Of a stretch of 64,000 nt of DNA, positions 28,910 through 38,000 are shown in pieces (position 1 is the first letter of the stretch; every line of letters begins with the position of its first letter). The DNA lies in assembly GCF_014199395.1 (NCBI RefSeq), contig NZ_JACIJM010000002.1, positions 1-64,000 of the forward strand, written 5' to 3'. Both the position numbers and the translations under genes were made by a program. This stretch comes from Yoonia ponticola. Its GTDB lineage: Bacteria > Pseudomonadota > Alphaproteobacteria > Rhodobacterales > Rhodobacteraceae. The notes beneath the pieces were generated by a model. It had not been told where the DNA came from and made no database searches. It saw nothing but the letters and a program-made list of their open reading frames with translations.

Positions 28910-29425
28910 TTAGCCGCCAACGGATGCCAAATATGCGATCAGGTTTGCACGGTCTTCGATCCGACGCACACCGTTAAAGTTCATTGCAGTGCCCGGCGCG
29001 TAGCCCTTCGGATTTTCAAGGAACGCGTTCAGATTTTCAGGCGTCCACTGCTCTGCCACAGCAACCAAGCTGCCAGAATAGCCAAATCCGTCTACAGAGC
29101 CAACCGGACGCTCAACGACACCGTTCAAGTGAGGACCAACGCCGTCTGTCCCGTCGAGTTTGTGGCAAGCCGCACAAGGGCGGAACGCACCTTCGCCAGC
29201 AGCCGCATCAGCCGTAGCAAAAATCTCTGCAAATGGCGGGCCTTCTTCGACGACTTCATCAGTCGCGCCGTCAGCAACGGGAATCACATAAGCCTGATCT
29301 TCGTCGCCGTGACCGCCGCCACCGCTGTGATAGATCGTCTCGGCAGCCCATCCGCCAAGCAAAAAGGCCAGAAATGTGCCACAGATGCCGCCGATGGCTT
29401 TTGTCGTAGTCATTGTGTCGAACAT
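28910..29425 (-). CDS. Membrane-anchored c-type cytochrome (CycM/c552-like)
   Basis: 171 residues. An uncleaved N-terminal anchor ([22 protein letters not shown], residues about 10-31), a Gly/His and acidic linker, then a class I cytochrome c domain with haem motif CAACH near residue 95, [21 protein letters not shown], and the axial-ligand region [10 protein letters not shown]. It is like the membrane cytochromes that carry electrons from the bc1 complex to terminal oxidases in alphaproteobacteria. Start chosen at MFDTMTTTK; a start at MTTTK is also possible. Confidence 0.9.
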   Translation of the reverse strand: MFDTMTTTKAIGGICGTFLAFLLGGWAAETIYHSGGGGHGDEDQAYVIPVADGATDEVVEEGPPFAEIFATADAAAGEGAFRPCAACHKLDGTDGVGPHLNGVVERPVGSVDGFGYSGSLVAVAEQWTPENLNAFLENPKGYAPGTAMNFNGVRRIEDRANLIAYLASVGG

Positions 29426-29544
29426 GTCGCGTTCCAATTCGTTCGCAGTTTTGCGGCTATCTATCCGCTTCCGTACCTTGGTTGCAAGGTATAGTCCCGC
29501 GACCAATTGCCCTTTTTGGGTATCATGTGGCGGAGGTGTTAACA

Positions 29545-30384
29545 ATGAATGGCAAAATCGCATTTCAGGGCGAACTTGGTGCATATGGACATCAGGCCTG
29601 TGCAGAAACCTGCCCCGATTACGCTCCGCTGCCCTGCCCCACCTTTAATTCCGCCATCGAAGCAGTGCGCAATGGCGATGCTGCGTTGGGTATGATCGCC
29701 GTTGAGAACTCGACCTATGGTCGCGTGGCGGACGTGCATTCACTGCTGCCGGAAAGCGGTTTGAACATCGTTGACGAGGCGTTTGTACGGGTTCACATCA
29801 ATCTTCTGGGTCAAAAAGGCGCGGATTTAGCGCAAATCACTGACGCACACGGACATGTTGTGATTCTTCCGCAATGTGCTGGCTTTTTGACCGAACACGC
29901 GATTCGCGGTGTCGTCAGCTCTGATAACGCCAAGGCCGCACGCGATGTGGCCGAAGGCACCGATCCGACGCAAGGCGCGCTTGCCTCCGAATTGGCCGCC
30001 GACATTTACGGCCTCGACGTGCTAGCCCGCAATATCGAAGACCAAGACAACAACACGACCCGCTTTATCGTCATGGCTCGCGAGCCGAACTATACGCGGC
30101 GCGGTGACAACGGCATGATGACCAGCCTCGTTTTCCGCGTGCGCAACATTCCTGCCGCGCTTTTCAAGGCAATGGGCGGCTTTGCGACCAACGGCGTCAA
30201 CATGACCAAGCTGGAAAGCTACATGGTCGGCGGCACATTCCAAGCGACGCAATTCTATGCTGAAATCGAAGGCCATCCCGACGACGCGAATGTGAAACTC
30301 GCATTAGAAGAGTTGGATTACTTCACAGACATGGTGCGTTTAATGGGCGTCTATCCCGCTGCGACGCGGCGCCATTCATCCTGA
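29545..30384 (+). CDS. pheA: Prephenate dehydratase with ACT domain
   Basis: 279 residues from the ATG with GGAGGTG upstream. Contains the dehydratase domain ([17 protein letters not shown] at the N-terminus, [13 protein letters not shown] with the family TRF motif near residue 175) and a C-terminal ACT regulatory domain ([19 protein letters not shown]). No chorismate mutase domain, as usual in alphaproteobacteria. It converts prephenate to phenylpyruvate for phenylalanine synthesis. Divergent from the cytochrome gene. Confidence 0.95.
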   Translation: MNGKIAFQGELGAYGHQACAETCPDYAPLPCPTFNSAIEAVRNGDAALGMIAVENSTYGRVADVHSLLPESGLNIVDEAFVRVHINLLGQKGADLAQITDAHGHVVILPQCAGFLTEHAIRGVVSSDNAKAARDVAEGTDPTQGALASELAADIYGLDVLARNIEDQDNNTTRFIVMAREPNYTRRGDNGMMTSLVFRVRNIPAALFKAMGGFATNGVNMTKLESYMVGGTFQATQFYAEIEGHPDDANVKLALEELDYFTDMVRLMGVYPAATRRHSS

Positions 30385-30390
30385 TCGGGA

Positions 30391-30858
30391 TCAGCTCCCG
30401 CGCCGATAATCCGCTTCAATGCCGCCGACTTGATCGTCGACGCGGCCAGCAAAGCGTTTGTTCAGATTACCCTTGGCCAACTTCAAGGACTGCAGCAACA
30501 ACCTCGCCGACAATGACTTTGCGGTCATTGTCACACTCACCGCCACGCGCGTTGTCTTTGGCGACAAAGCGATCAAGTCCACCTTTGTCACGCTATTCAA
30601 ACCCGTCGCAACGGTATCAATCTCTAGCGCTTCTGGTGCCGCAATCGTCGTCACAGTCGCACGCAAATTGCGGTTCTTTCCACGAAATGTGAATGCAACA
30701 TCCCACGCGGACCCGACGCGAACAGGGCCCATGCCATCGACGCGATCAACCTGCGCACCACGCCGCAGCGCCTGCCGCTCGTACCCGTCGAAATTCGCAA
30801 CCTTCTGAAAGACATAGTCAATCGGGGCATCAATATCTTTATGCGTGGTAAACTTCAT
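30391..30858 (-). CDS. SRPBCC-fold protein
   Basis: 155 residues beginning MKFTTHKDIDAPIDYVFQKVANFDGYERQ, the classic first strand and helix of the SRPBCC/polyketide cyclase-like START fold. The middle reads WDVAFTFRGKNRNLRATVTTI and the C-terminus has a long helix. Members bind hydrophobic ligands or have unknown roles; there are no catalytic residues I can name. Convergent with pheA, next to nudC. Confidence 0.82.
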   Translation of the reverse strand: MKFTTHKDIDAPIDYVFQKVANFDGYERQALRRGAQVDRVDGMGPVRVGSAWDVAFTFRGKNRNLRATVTTIAAPEALEIDTVATGLNSVTKVDLIALSPKTTRVAVSVTMTAKSLSARLLLQSLKLAKGNLNKRFAGRVDDQVGGIEADYRRGS

Positions 30859-30917
30859 TACTCATCCAATCAAAATCGGGCGCGGGCATTCGCAAACCTG
30901 CGCCCCGAATCACTCAA

Positions 30918-31874
30918 CTACTCCAACGTATTCGACAGCCAATTGTCCAAAAGGAAATGCGCAATCGCCCCCTGTCGGGCGGGTTTCATCACGGGGTGTT
31001 GCCCCGCAAAAACAATATGCATATCCGCGCGGCTCACCCACATCGCATCCTCAAGCTCTTCTGCATCAACCACAATGTCGTCGTCCAGTGCCTCGCCCAT
31101 ACAGCCAAACATCAATGACGCCGGAAACGGCCACGGCTGACTGGCCAGATACGACACCTGCCCCACCGTAATCCCGCTTTCTTCTTTCACTTCGCGACGC
31201 ACAGCGGCCTCTAACGTTTCGCCCGGCTCAACAAAGCCCGCGAGCAGTGAATACATGCCTTCAGGCCAGCCCGGCGAACGCCCAACCAGCACATTGTCGT
31301 CTTTGGTTATTAACATAATGACAACCGGATCGGTGCGCGGGTAGTGTGACCGTCCACAAGACGGGCAATCACGTTGCCAACCGGCCATGCTAAATGCGCT
31401 TAATTGCCCGCAACTGCTACAAAAACGGTGCGTCTCGTGCCACCCGAAAACCGCACGCGCGGTCGCTGCAAGTTCGGCGTCTCGTGGCGAAAGGTTTGTC
31501 ATGATCGCGCGCAATTCGGCAAAGATAGCACCGTTCGTTGCGGCAGGGTGAATCTGCTCTGACGGATCAAGAAACGTGTTCAACATCGTTTCGTCCAGTT
31601 CATCCGGCGACCAAGCACTAATATCAGCCGCAAAAATCGGTGCGCCCGCATCACGACCAAGATAGACATAACCGCTCGCGGCATCGGCCAGCATGCTGTC
31701 ATCCGTTGCAACCCTAACGAGTCTCGCGCGATCTTTTTCAACGAGAGGCTTGCCGCGCCATAGAACAATCACCCTACATGCAGGATCATCCCACAACCTA
31801 CGGGCGACTTTACGTTCATGTGCAGCCCGATCTAGACCAGACCCGCCAAACGTTACTGTTTCTGCATGTTTCAT
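30918..31874 (-). CDS. nudC: NudC, NAD(H)/RNA-cap pyrophosphatase
   Basis: 318 residues. Zinc ribbon with two CxxC pairs (FCSSCGQ, DCPSCGR; residues about 150-175), the complete Nudix box GFVEPGETLEAAVRREVKEESGI near 220 and the NudC signature SQPWPFPASLMFG right after it. It hydrolyses NADH to NMNH and AMP and removes NAD caps from RNA. Same strand as the SRPBCC gene, 59 nt upstream. Confidence 0.95.
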   Translation of the reverse strand: MKHAETVTFGGSGLDRAAHERKVARRLWDDPACRVIVLWRGKPLVEKDRARLVRVATDDSMLADAASGYVYLGRDAGAPIFAADISAWSPDELDETMLNTFLDPSEQIHPAATNGAIFAELRAIMTNLSPRDAELAATARAVFGWHETHRFCSSCGQLSAFSMAGWQRDCPSCGRSHYPRTDPVVIMLITKDDNVLVGRSPGWPEGMYSLLAGFVEPGETLEAAVRREVKEESGITVGQVSYLASQPWPFPASLMFGCMGEALDDDIVVDAEELEDAMWVSRADMHIVFAGQHPVMKPARQGAIAHFLLDNWLSNTLE

Positions 31875-32125
31875 AAATGCTGCAATGTCATGTCAACGGT
31901 GCAATTTCAATTCCTAGCTGACTGATGATTTGTCAAATTCGGCCCTAAATAGGTAAAATCGAGTGCCTCTTGCCCCTGTGCCAGATTGAACAATCCGCCA
32001 ATTTCGCTTGCCCAAAGCCCGTCGCGGCGCCTGATTTACAGCGACAAATCCGCAAGTCACCGGCAACGGCGGCGGTGATTTCGGGTTTCGTGGCCTTACA
32101 CTTTCATTCAGTGGCTGACCCGCCC
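31875..32125. other. Intergenic region upstream of ffs
   Basis: About 250 bases with no convincing gene. A minus-strand frame (31914-32222) is open, but its first part is antisense to the SRP RNA and it has no visible family or RBS. Confidence 0.5.
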
Positions 32126-32154
32126 TTGCACGATGCAAAACACCCGCGTATATA
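32126..32154 (+). promoter_or_regulatory. Sigma-70 promoter of the SRP RNA gene
   Basis: TTGCAC (32126-32131), exactly 17 nt, then TATATA (32149-32154), placed just ahead of the RNA 5' end at about 32158. A near-consensus housekeeping promoter, as expected for a highly transcribed stable RNA. Confidence 0.75.
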
Positions 32155-32157
32155 GAC

Positions 32158-32257
32158 GGTGAGAGGTTGGCGCGGGCAAGTGCCTCGCCAACCTGGTCAG
32201 GTCCGGAAGGAAGCAGCCACAACGAGCCCCACTTGGGTCGATGTCCAGCCTCTCACC
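32158..32257 (+). ncRNA. ffs: 4.5S RNA of the signal recognition particle
   Basis: A roughly 100-nt hairpin. The ends pair (GGTGAGAGG with CCTCTCACC), and the apical part contains the diagnostic domain IV sequence GGTCAGGTCCGGAAGGAAGC followed by AGCC. It binds Ffh to target nascent membrane proteins. A promoter lies directly upstream. Confidence 0.96.
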
Positions 32258-32322
32258 TCAGCGTCTTTTGCATCGCAAAAGCGCTGTTTGCGAAACACAT
32301 CCCTCAGCCAAGGAGGATCATC

Positions 32323-32361
32323 ATGACTGTATCCTTCTCCACCCCGTCAGGGCAGCGCTGA
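32323..32361 (+). CDS. Possible 12-codon leader peptide upstream of rsgA
   Basis: ATG preceded by a very strong ribosome binding site (AAGGAGG, 6 nt spacing) opens a frame encoding MTVSFSTPSGQR and then TGA. It lies between ffs and rsgA, 70 nt before the rsgA start. Either a leader peptide involved in regulation or the remnant of a frameshifted small gene: the frame one base away stays open to 32435 and ends in a TTGA overlap with the rsgA start. Confidence 0.35.
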   Translation: MTVSFSTPSGQR

Positions 32362-32431
32362 GCGATCCCGCTTCCCTTACAGATCCACGTCAGCCATTGA
32401 TGTGTGATGATCTATTGCGAGGGACTTCGCT

Positions 32432-33472
32432 TTGACAAACCCAACACAGACAACATTAGCCGATCTAGGCTGGACGAATTTTTACCAATCCCAAGTCGAT
32501 ATCGACGAGGTGACAACCACGACACCCGCTCGCGTGCGCGGCGTACACCGAACCCAAATCTCGGTCATCACGACAGACGGTACAACCGATCTGACGCTTG
32601 ACCCCGGCATGTCTACCGCCGAAATCGCGATTGGCGACTGGGTGCTGTGCGATCCGAAATCTGCGCTTATGATCCGCCGTCTTGACCGTATTTCAACGCT
32701 GCAACGCGGATCAGACTACCAACACGGCGAACGCCAGCTGATCGCCGCGAACATCGACACGCTGTTTATCACCACGTCCTGCAACGCGGATTTCAACGTG
32801 GCCCGTCTCGAACGCTATCTGGCACTCGCCTATGATGCGGACGTGACACCTGTTATTTTGTTGACCAAAGCAGACCAAACAGACGATCAGCAACACTACA
32901 TCGACCAAGCCCAAGCGTTAGGTCCGGACCTCGCCGTTGTGGCAGTCGACGCCCGCGATGTAACCGAAACCACCAAACTCACCCCTTGGACTGGCAAAGG
33001 CCAAACCGTTGCACTGGCCGGATCATCCGGCGTCGGAAAAACCACGCTCACCAATGCGCTAACCGGCGAAAACGGTGCGACCCAAGGCATCCGCGAAGAC
33101 GACGCCCGTGGACGGCACACCACCACAGGCCGCAGCTTGCACCATTTACCCTCAGGCGGCTGGCTAATCGACACCCCCGGCATGCGCGGCCTCGGCGTGG
33201 CAGATGTTGTGGCAGGCATTAACGAAGTTTTCTCTGAAATCTCGTCCCTCGAACACCAATGCCGCTTTCGCGACTGCAAACACGACGGTGAACCCGGATG
33301 CGCCGTGACCGCCGCCATTGCCGCAGGTGACGTGACACCAGATCGGCTCAAACGGTTCCAAAAACTACGCCGCGAAGACGCAATAGCCACGGAAACCACG
33401 GCCCAAGCCCGCATTCGCAACAAAAAGTTCACCAAAGTTGTTAAAAAAGCCGTCAAAAAGAAGAAACGTTAA
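32432..33472 (+). CDS. rsgA: RsgA, small ribosomal subunit biogenesis GTPase
   Basis: 346 residues, starting at a TTG with GAGGGA upstream (no in-frame ATG fits). An N-terminal OB-fold is followed by a circularly permuted GTPase: G4 LLTKAD near residue 135, G1 GSSGVGKTTL near 195, G3 IDTPGMRG near 245. The C-terminal zinc knuckle is CRFRDCKHDGEPGC with the expected Cys/His ligands; a basic tail ends the protein. It checks late assembly of the 30S subunit. A perfect hairpin follows the stop. Confidence 0.95.
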   Translation: MTNPTQTTLADLGWTNFYQSQVDIDEVTTTTPARVRGVHRTQISVITTDGTTDLTLDPGMSTAEIAIGDWVLCDPKSALMIRRLDRISTLQRGSDYQHGERQLIAANIDTLFITTSCNADFNVARLERYLALAYDADVTPVILLTKADQTDDQQHYIDQAQALGPDLAVVAVDARDVTETTKLTPWTGKGQTVALAGSSGVGKTTLTNALTGENGATQGIREDDARGRHTTTGRSLHHLPSGGWLIDTPGMRGLGVADVVAGINEVFSEISSLEHQCRFRDCKHDGEPGCAVTAAIAAGDVTPDRLKRFQKLRREDAIATETTAQARIRNKKFTKVVKKAVKKKKR

Positions 33473-33480
33473 TAACCTTC

Positions 33481-33506
33481 ACGGGCGTGGCCTCAACCAC
33501 GCCCGT
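33481..33506 (+). terminator. Perfect 10-bp hairpin after rsgA
   Basis: ACGGGCGTGG, loop of 6, CCACGCCCGT. No strong T run follows; probably an inefficient or processing hairpin separating rsgA from dnaX. Confidence 0.5.
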
Positions 33507-33571
33507 AACGGTGGACGCGGCGCAGCCTTGCGCATAGTTTGACCCAACACGCAAAACCCGAAAGTTCGTTT

Positions 33572-35326
33572 ATGCCCGACGCCCCCGCCTATCAGGTCCT
33601 CGCCCGCAAATATCGGCCAGAAACCTTTGTCGATCTCGTCGGCCAAGACGCCATGGTGCGCACGCTGAAAAATGCGTTCGCGGCAGACCGGATCGCGCAG
33701 GCTTTCATCATGACAGGCATCCGCGGGACGGGAAAAACTACCACCGCACGGATCATCGCCAAAGGCATGAACTGCATCGGTCCTGACGGCAACGGCGGCC
33801 CAACGACCGAACCTTGTGGTGAATGCGAACATTGCACGGCGATCATGGAGGGGCGGCACGTTGACGTCATGGAAATGGACGCCGCATCGCGTACAGGTGT
33901 CGGCGATATCCGCGAAATCATCGATTCGGTGCATTACCGCGCGGCCTCTGCCCGCTATAAAATCTACATCATCGACGAAGTTCACATGCTGTCCAAAAAC
34001 GCGTTCAACGCGCTTTTGAAGACACTCGAAGAACCGCCAGCGCACGTTAAATTCATCTTCGCGACGACCGAAATCCGGCAAGTGCCCGTGACTGTGCTAT
34101 CGCGTTGCCAACGGTTTGACCTACGCCGCATTGAGCCCGAAGTCATGATCGCGCTGATGCAAAAGATCGCCAAGGCCGAAGGCGCAGAAATCCACGACGA
34201 TGCGCTCGCCCTCATCACCCGTGCAGCCGAAGGGTCAGCACGCGACGCGACGTCACTACTAGATCAAGCCATCAGCCACGGTGCTGGTGAAACCACCGCC
34301 GAACAAGTCCGCGCCATGCTGGGTCTCGCGGATCGTGGCCGCGTGCTTGACCTGTTCGACATGATCCTGCGCGGCGAAGCAGCACAGGCGCTGACCGAGC
34401 TTTCTGCGCAATACGCCGACGGTGCAGATCCGCTCGCTATCCTGCGGGATCTTGCCGAAATCACCCACTGGGTCAGCGTCATCAAAATTACGCCAGATGC
34501 AGCCGACGACCCAACCATCAGCCCCGATGAACGCACACGCGGCCAAGCCATGGCAGACCAATTGCCAATGCGCGTCATGACCCGCCTCTGGCAGATGCTC
34601 TTGAAAGCATTGGAAGAAGTCGCCGCCGCCCCCAACGCAATGATGGCCGCCGAAATGGCCGTGATCCGCCTGACGCACGTAGCCGACCTGCCAACACCAG
34701 ACGAGTTAGTGCGCAAACTCAAAGACGCAACACCACCAACTGCAGGCCCATCCGGCGGTGGACGACCCGCGCCGCAAGGCGGATCAACCAACGCCATGGC
34801 CAACACACACGCCCCAACGCATAGTGGCCCATCAGGCCCTTCCGCATCGGGTGGCGCACAAACCGCCGTCGCACTCGCCACCGACGCGCTGCAACACTAT
34901 GCAACGTTCGAAGATATCGTCGACCTGATCCGCCGCCACCGCGATGTGAAATTGCTCGTCGAAGTCGAAACTGGCATCCGCCTCGTCGCCTACCAGCCGG
35001 GCCGGATCGAAGTGCAACCAACTGCTGACGCAGCGCGTGACCTTGTCGGACGGCTCGGCTCGCGGCTGCAAGCATGGACTGGTAACCGCTGGGTCATCAC
35101 CGTGCGCGACGAAGGCGGGGCAGACACAATCGCCGAACTGCGCGACGCAGCAGAGAATGCCGTCAAAGCCGAAGCAGCAGCGCATCCGCTCGTGCAAGCC
35201 GTCATCGCAGCCTTCCCAAAGGCCAAAATCACCGACATCCGCACCGAGGCCGAAAAGACGCAAGACGCCTTTGAAGGGGCCCTGCCCGAAGTCGACGAAG
35301 AATGGGACCCCTTCGACGACGAATAA
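33572..35326 (+). CDS. dnaX: DNA polymerase III subunit gamma/tau
   Basis: 584 residues from the ATG giving MPDAPAYQVLARKYRPETF. AAA+ clamp loader: Walker A GIRGTGKTTTAR near residue 48, a zinc site with GMNCIGPDG and EPCGECEHC, Walker B-type IIDEVHMLSKNAFNALLKTLEEPP and SRC-type TVLSRCQRFDLRR. A low-complexity Gly/Pro/Ser linker (about 395-430) precedes the tau C-terminal domain. Loads the beta clamp and couples the replicase. First gene of the dnaX-ybaB-recR order common in bacteria. Confidence 0.95.
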   Translation: MPDAPAYQVLARKYRPETFVDLVGQDAMVRTLKNAFAADRIAQAFIMTGIRGTGKTTTARIIAKGMNCIGPDGNGGPTTEPCGECEHCTAIMEGRHVDVMEMDAASRTGVGDIREIIDSVHYRAASARYKIYIIDEVHMLSKNAFNALLKTLEEPPAHVKFIFATTEIRQVPVTVLSRCQRFDLRRIEPEVMIALMQKIAKAEGAEIHDDALALITRAAEGSARDATSLLDQAISHGAGETTAEQVRAMLGLADRGRVLDLFDMILRGEAAQALTELSAQYADGADPLAILRDLAEITHWVSVIKITPDAADDPTISPDERTRGQAMADQLPMRVMTRLWQMLLKALEEVAAAPNAMMAAEMAVIRLTHVADLPTPDELVRKLKDATPPTAGPSGGGRPAPQGGSTNAMANTHAPTHSGPSGPSASGGAQTAVALATDALQHYATFEDIVDLIRRHRDVKLLVEVETGIRLVAYQPGRIEVQPTADAARDLVGRLGSRLQAWTGNRWVITVRDEGGADTIAELRDAAENAVKAEAAAHPLVQAVIAAFPKAKITDIRTEAEKTQDAFEGALPEVDEEWDPFDDE

Positions 35327-35395
35327 GCAGCACACCCCTTGTCCGCACAGGGTCGGGGCCGTATCTCTAAACAAACGAATGCAAGGAGAACTCAG

Positions 35396-35740
35396 ATGTT
35401 CAAAGGCTTAGGCGGCCTTGGCGATATGGCCAAGATGATGAAATCCGCACAGGAAATGCAGGGCAAAATGGCCCAGATGCAAGAAGATCTCGAAAACATG
35501 ATGGTCACTGGCGAAAGCGGCGCGGGGCTTGTCAAAGCCACAGCAACCGCCAAGGGCGAACTCAAAGGTCTCGACATCGACCCATCCATTTTCGACCCAG
35601 ACGAAAAAGAAGTCGTCGAAGATCTGATCCTCGCCGCCATCAAAGACGCGCAGCAAAAAGCAAACGAACGGGCGCAGTCCGAAATGCAAAAAATGACCGA
35701 AGAACTAGGTCTGCCAGCTGGCATGAACCTTCCGTTCTAA
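35396..35740 (+). CDS. YbaB/EbfC nucleoid-associated protein
   Basis: 114 residues from the ATG with AAGGAGA upstream. Starts [29 protein letters not shown] (helical), with the family motif [22 protein letters not shown] and LPAGMNLPF at the end. Dimeric DNA-binding protein almost always encoded between dnaX and recR, as here. Confidence 0.95.
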   Translation: MFKGLGGLGDMAKMMKSAQEMQGKMAQMQEDLENMMVTGESGAGLVKATATAKGELKGLDIDPSIFDPDEKEVVEDLILAAIKDAQQKANERAQSEMQKMTEELGLPAGMNLPF

Positions 35741-35751
35741 CCGGCTGTGCA

Positions 35752-35842
35752 CTTCATTTCGCCAAAACAACTCCGGGGGTTTGGGGGCTGGCCCCTAACC
35801 TCGGTTTTTCTAGAAAAATCGTACGCATTTTCGCGAAAATGC
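35752..35842 (+). repeat. Composite dispersed repeat (A copy 2, B copy 3, two C palindromes)
   Basis: All three families are stacked: family A (35752-35773, starting CTTCATTTCGCCAAAACAAC), a B palindrome TTGGGGGCTGGCCCCTAA (35781-35798), a C palindrome with CTAG centre CGGTTTTTCTAGAAAAATCG (35802-35821) and one with CGCG centre GCATTTTCGCGAAAATGC (35825-35842). It fills the ybaB-recR gap. Confidence 0.85.
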
Positions 35843-35853
35843 GGGGTCGCGCA

Positions 35854-36447
35854 ATGAATACTGGCACTGATGATCTCGAAAACCTGATTACGCTGCTCGC
35901 AAAGCTGCCCGGCCTCGGACCGCGATCGGCGCGCCGTGCGGTCCTGCATCTTATCAAAAAACGCAGCCTGCAATTAATCCCGCTCGCCGAAGCCATGCAC
36001 CGCGTGGGTGCTACCGCCCGCGAATGTCTGAACTGCGGCAACATCGGCACCACCGATATTTGCGACATCTGCGACAGTGAAAAGCGGGCGATTGGCCAGA
36101 TTTGCGTCGTCGAAGACGTGGCCGACCTTTGGGCGATGGAACGCAGTCAGGTCTTCAAAGGCCGCTATCACGTCTTGGGCGGCACTTTGTCCGCCCTCGA
36201 TGCGGTCGGCCCCGAAGAATTGCGCATCCCGAAACTCATCGACCGGATCAAATCCGAAGACGTCACCGAGGTCATTCTGGCGCTCGCCGCCACCATCGAC
36301 GGCCAAACCACCGCGCATTACATCGCCGACCAATTACCCGGCATCACTGTCACGTCGCTGGCCCAAGGTGTGCCCGTGGGCGGTGAACTCGACTATCTCG
36401 ACGACGGCACAATCACCGCCGCCCTGAATGCACGGCGCAGCATTTAA
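35854..36447 (+). CDS. recR: RecR, recombination mediator protein
   Basis: 197 residues. Helix-hairpin-helix ([20 protein letters not shown]), C4 zinc finger [16 protein letters not shown], Toprim domain with [15 protein letters not shown] and YHVLGG, and a C-terminal ARG-like helix. Works with RecO/RecF to load RecA on gapped DNA. I chose the ATG giving [10 protein letters not shown]; the alternative ATG at 35839 lies inside a repeat palindrome. Confidence 0.95.
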   Translation: MNTGTDDLENLITLLAKLPGLGPRSARRAVLHLIKKRSLQLIPLAEAMHRVGATARECLNCGNIGTTDICDICDSEKRAIGQICVVEDVADLWAMERSQVFKGRYHVLGGTLSALDAVGPEELRIPKLIDRIKSEDVTEVILALAATIDGQTTAHYIADQLPGITVTSLAQGVPVGGELDYLDDGTITAALNARRSI

Positions 36448-36992
36448 CCTGCAATATCAGTGCAAACCGCTGGCGTGATGAACGAGGTCGCGACCCAGCC
36501 CATCTCACCCTTGCCCAAGTTGATGAAATCCATGCCATCAACCGGAATATATTCGAACATAATATCCATGCCCGTCAAAATCTCGCCCGAGATCGGACTG
36601 TCAGGATGCCGCCCGGACGTCAGCAACAGCGCAGGCCCTATATAGCCCACACAAGCGCTCTCATATCCGGTCCGCACAGGTAAATCCTGCAAAACCAAGC
36701 GTTCGAACACGTGATCCAACTCAAATTTTACGGCGGATGCATCGACCTTACACGCGAACTCTTCCTCGACCTCCCGTACCATCTCAACGACTTGCGTGCC
36801 CTCAGAACTCAGTTTGGGTTGCGACGTTGTGCAGTCGCCATTGTCAAATATAGCCTCACCCAAAGGCGACCCAAAACAATAGCCAGCCCGATCAAATACC
36901 GTGTTCCGCGTCAACCATAGCTCTTCGCACAAGGGATCAGCGACAGCAGTCAAAGGGGTCAGCATCAGTAAAGTTGCAATTAAAACGCGCAT
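36444..36992 (-). CDS. Secreted DUF4453-type protein
   Basis: 182 residues from the ATG with GGAGA upstream. Signal peptide [19 protein letters not shown]. The mature N-terminus [34 protein letters not shown] matches the YARHG/DUF4453-like motif known in Rhodobacterales; several cysteines suggest periplasmic disulfides. The second half ([31 protein letters not shown]) resembles an SH3-like fold. Function unknown. Its stop overlaps that of recR (convergent). Confidence 0.75.
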   Translation of the reverse strand: MRVLIATLLMLTPLTAVADPLCEELWLTRNTVFDRAGYCFGSPLGEAIFDNGDCTTSQPKLSSEGTQVVEMVREVEEEFACKVDASAVKFELDHVFERLVLQDLPVRTGYESACVGYIGPALLLTSGRHPDSPISGEILTGMDIMFEYIPVDGMDFINLGKGEMGWVATSFITPAVCTDIAG

Positions 36993-37050
36993 CAAAATCT
37001 CCAATATCAATAGCTGCAACCTAAGCAGCCAAACCCACCCCCACAAACGA

Positions 37051-37077
37051 AAAATCCCGGCACAAAGGCCGGGATTT
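37051..37077 (-). terminator. Rho-independent terminator of trcR
   Basis: AAATCCCGGCC/GGCCGGGATTT-type stem with a short loop, followed on the minus strand by TTTTTCGTTTG. It ends the trcR transcript 27 nt after the stop. Confidence 0.85.
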
Positions 37078-37103
37078 CCATACTTTTTGACGTGGTAAAG
37101 ACC

Positions 37104-37871
37104 TTAGTCTTCGTCTTTTTCTTTATCGTCCGCATCATCAGGCAGATTAAAGAAGCTATCCGCGTCAGAGACATCCAAGGACGCAGACTTGGTTTCCAAG
37201 TCATCATCGTCGTCATCAGACAGCGAGAATGTTTCAAGACCAGCAATCGAGCTTGGCATCTTCGGCTCGGCAGGCATCCCAAGGGATTGCTCCGTGCTGA
37301 CCAGCTTGCGACGCTCGTCATCCGACATGCCGCCGCCTTCTTTGGCTGCTTTAGCGTTGGCCTTCTGAACCGCCATGTCCAATTCGCCTTGCTTACACAT
37401 GCCCAACGCAACCGGATCGATCGGGTCGATGTTGCTGATGTTCCAATGCGTCCGCTCGCGGATCGCCTGAATTGTCGGTTTCGTTGTGCCAACCAGCTTG
37501 GAAATCTGACCGTCGGACAATTCGGGGTGGAACTTAACCAACCACAAAATCGACGCTGGGCGATCCTGACGTTTTGACAGCGGCGTATACCGCGGACCAC
37601 GGCGTTTTTCTTCGCCTTGCGCGGCTTGGTAGAACTTCAGCTTCAGCTTATGTAGCGGGTTCTTTTCAGCAGCATCGATCTCGTCTTGGGTCAGTTGGTT
37701 GTTGGCAATCGGGTCAAACCCTTTCACGCCAGTCGCCACATCACCATCCGCGATTCCCTGTACTTCCAGCTCGTGGAAGCCACAGAAATCAGCGATCTGT
37801 TTGAACGTCATTGTCGTGTTGTCGCAAAGCCAAACTGCTGTGGCTTTTGCCATAATCGGTTTTTCGGACAT
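37104..37871 (-). CDS. trcR: TrcR (DUF1013), cell-cycle transcriptional regulator
   Basis: 255 residues from the ATG giving MSEKPIMAKATAVWLCDNTTMTFKQIADFCGFHELEVQGIADGD. A DUF1013 domain with helix-turn-helix character follows (LSDGQISKLVGTTKPTIQAIRERTHWN, near residue 125), then a strongly acidic tail (DDDDDDLE, DDADDKEKDED). This family is restricted to alphaproteobacteria and associated with RNA polymerase/cell-cycle control; the restriction supports the lineage call. Confidence 0.9.
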   Translation of the reverse strand: MSEKPIMAKATAVWLCDNTTMTFKQIADFCGFHELEVQGIADGDVATGVKGFDPIANNQLTQDEIDAAEKNPLHKLKLKFYQAAQGEEKRRGPRYTPLSKRQDRPASILWLVKFHPELSDGQISKLVGTTKPTIQAIRERTHWNISNIDPIDPVALGMCKQGELDMAVQKANAKAAKEGGGMSDDERRKLVSTEQSLGMPAEPKMPSSIAGLETFSLSDDDDDDLETKSASLDVSDADSFFNLPDDADDKEKDED

Positions 37872-38000
37872 CAAATGTCTCCTCTCAAAATGACAAGCCT
37901 TTCCCGCGCCCTTGAAGGGGCTGACCGCTGGGGCCGGGTTCGCATTGTCGGGGAACTTGAACCCTATATAAGGATGCAAGGCAATTTAGGGAAGATCAAA

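Noticed and set aside
31914..32222. 102-codon minus-strand ORF overlapping the 4.5S RNA gene
   Set aside because: Its first third is antisense to ffs, there is no RBS or recognisable domain, and the promoter and RNA of ffs explain the region.
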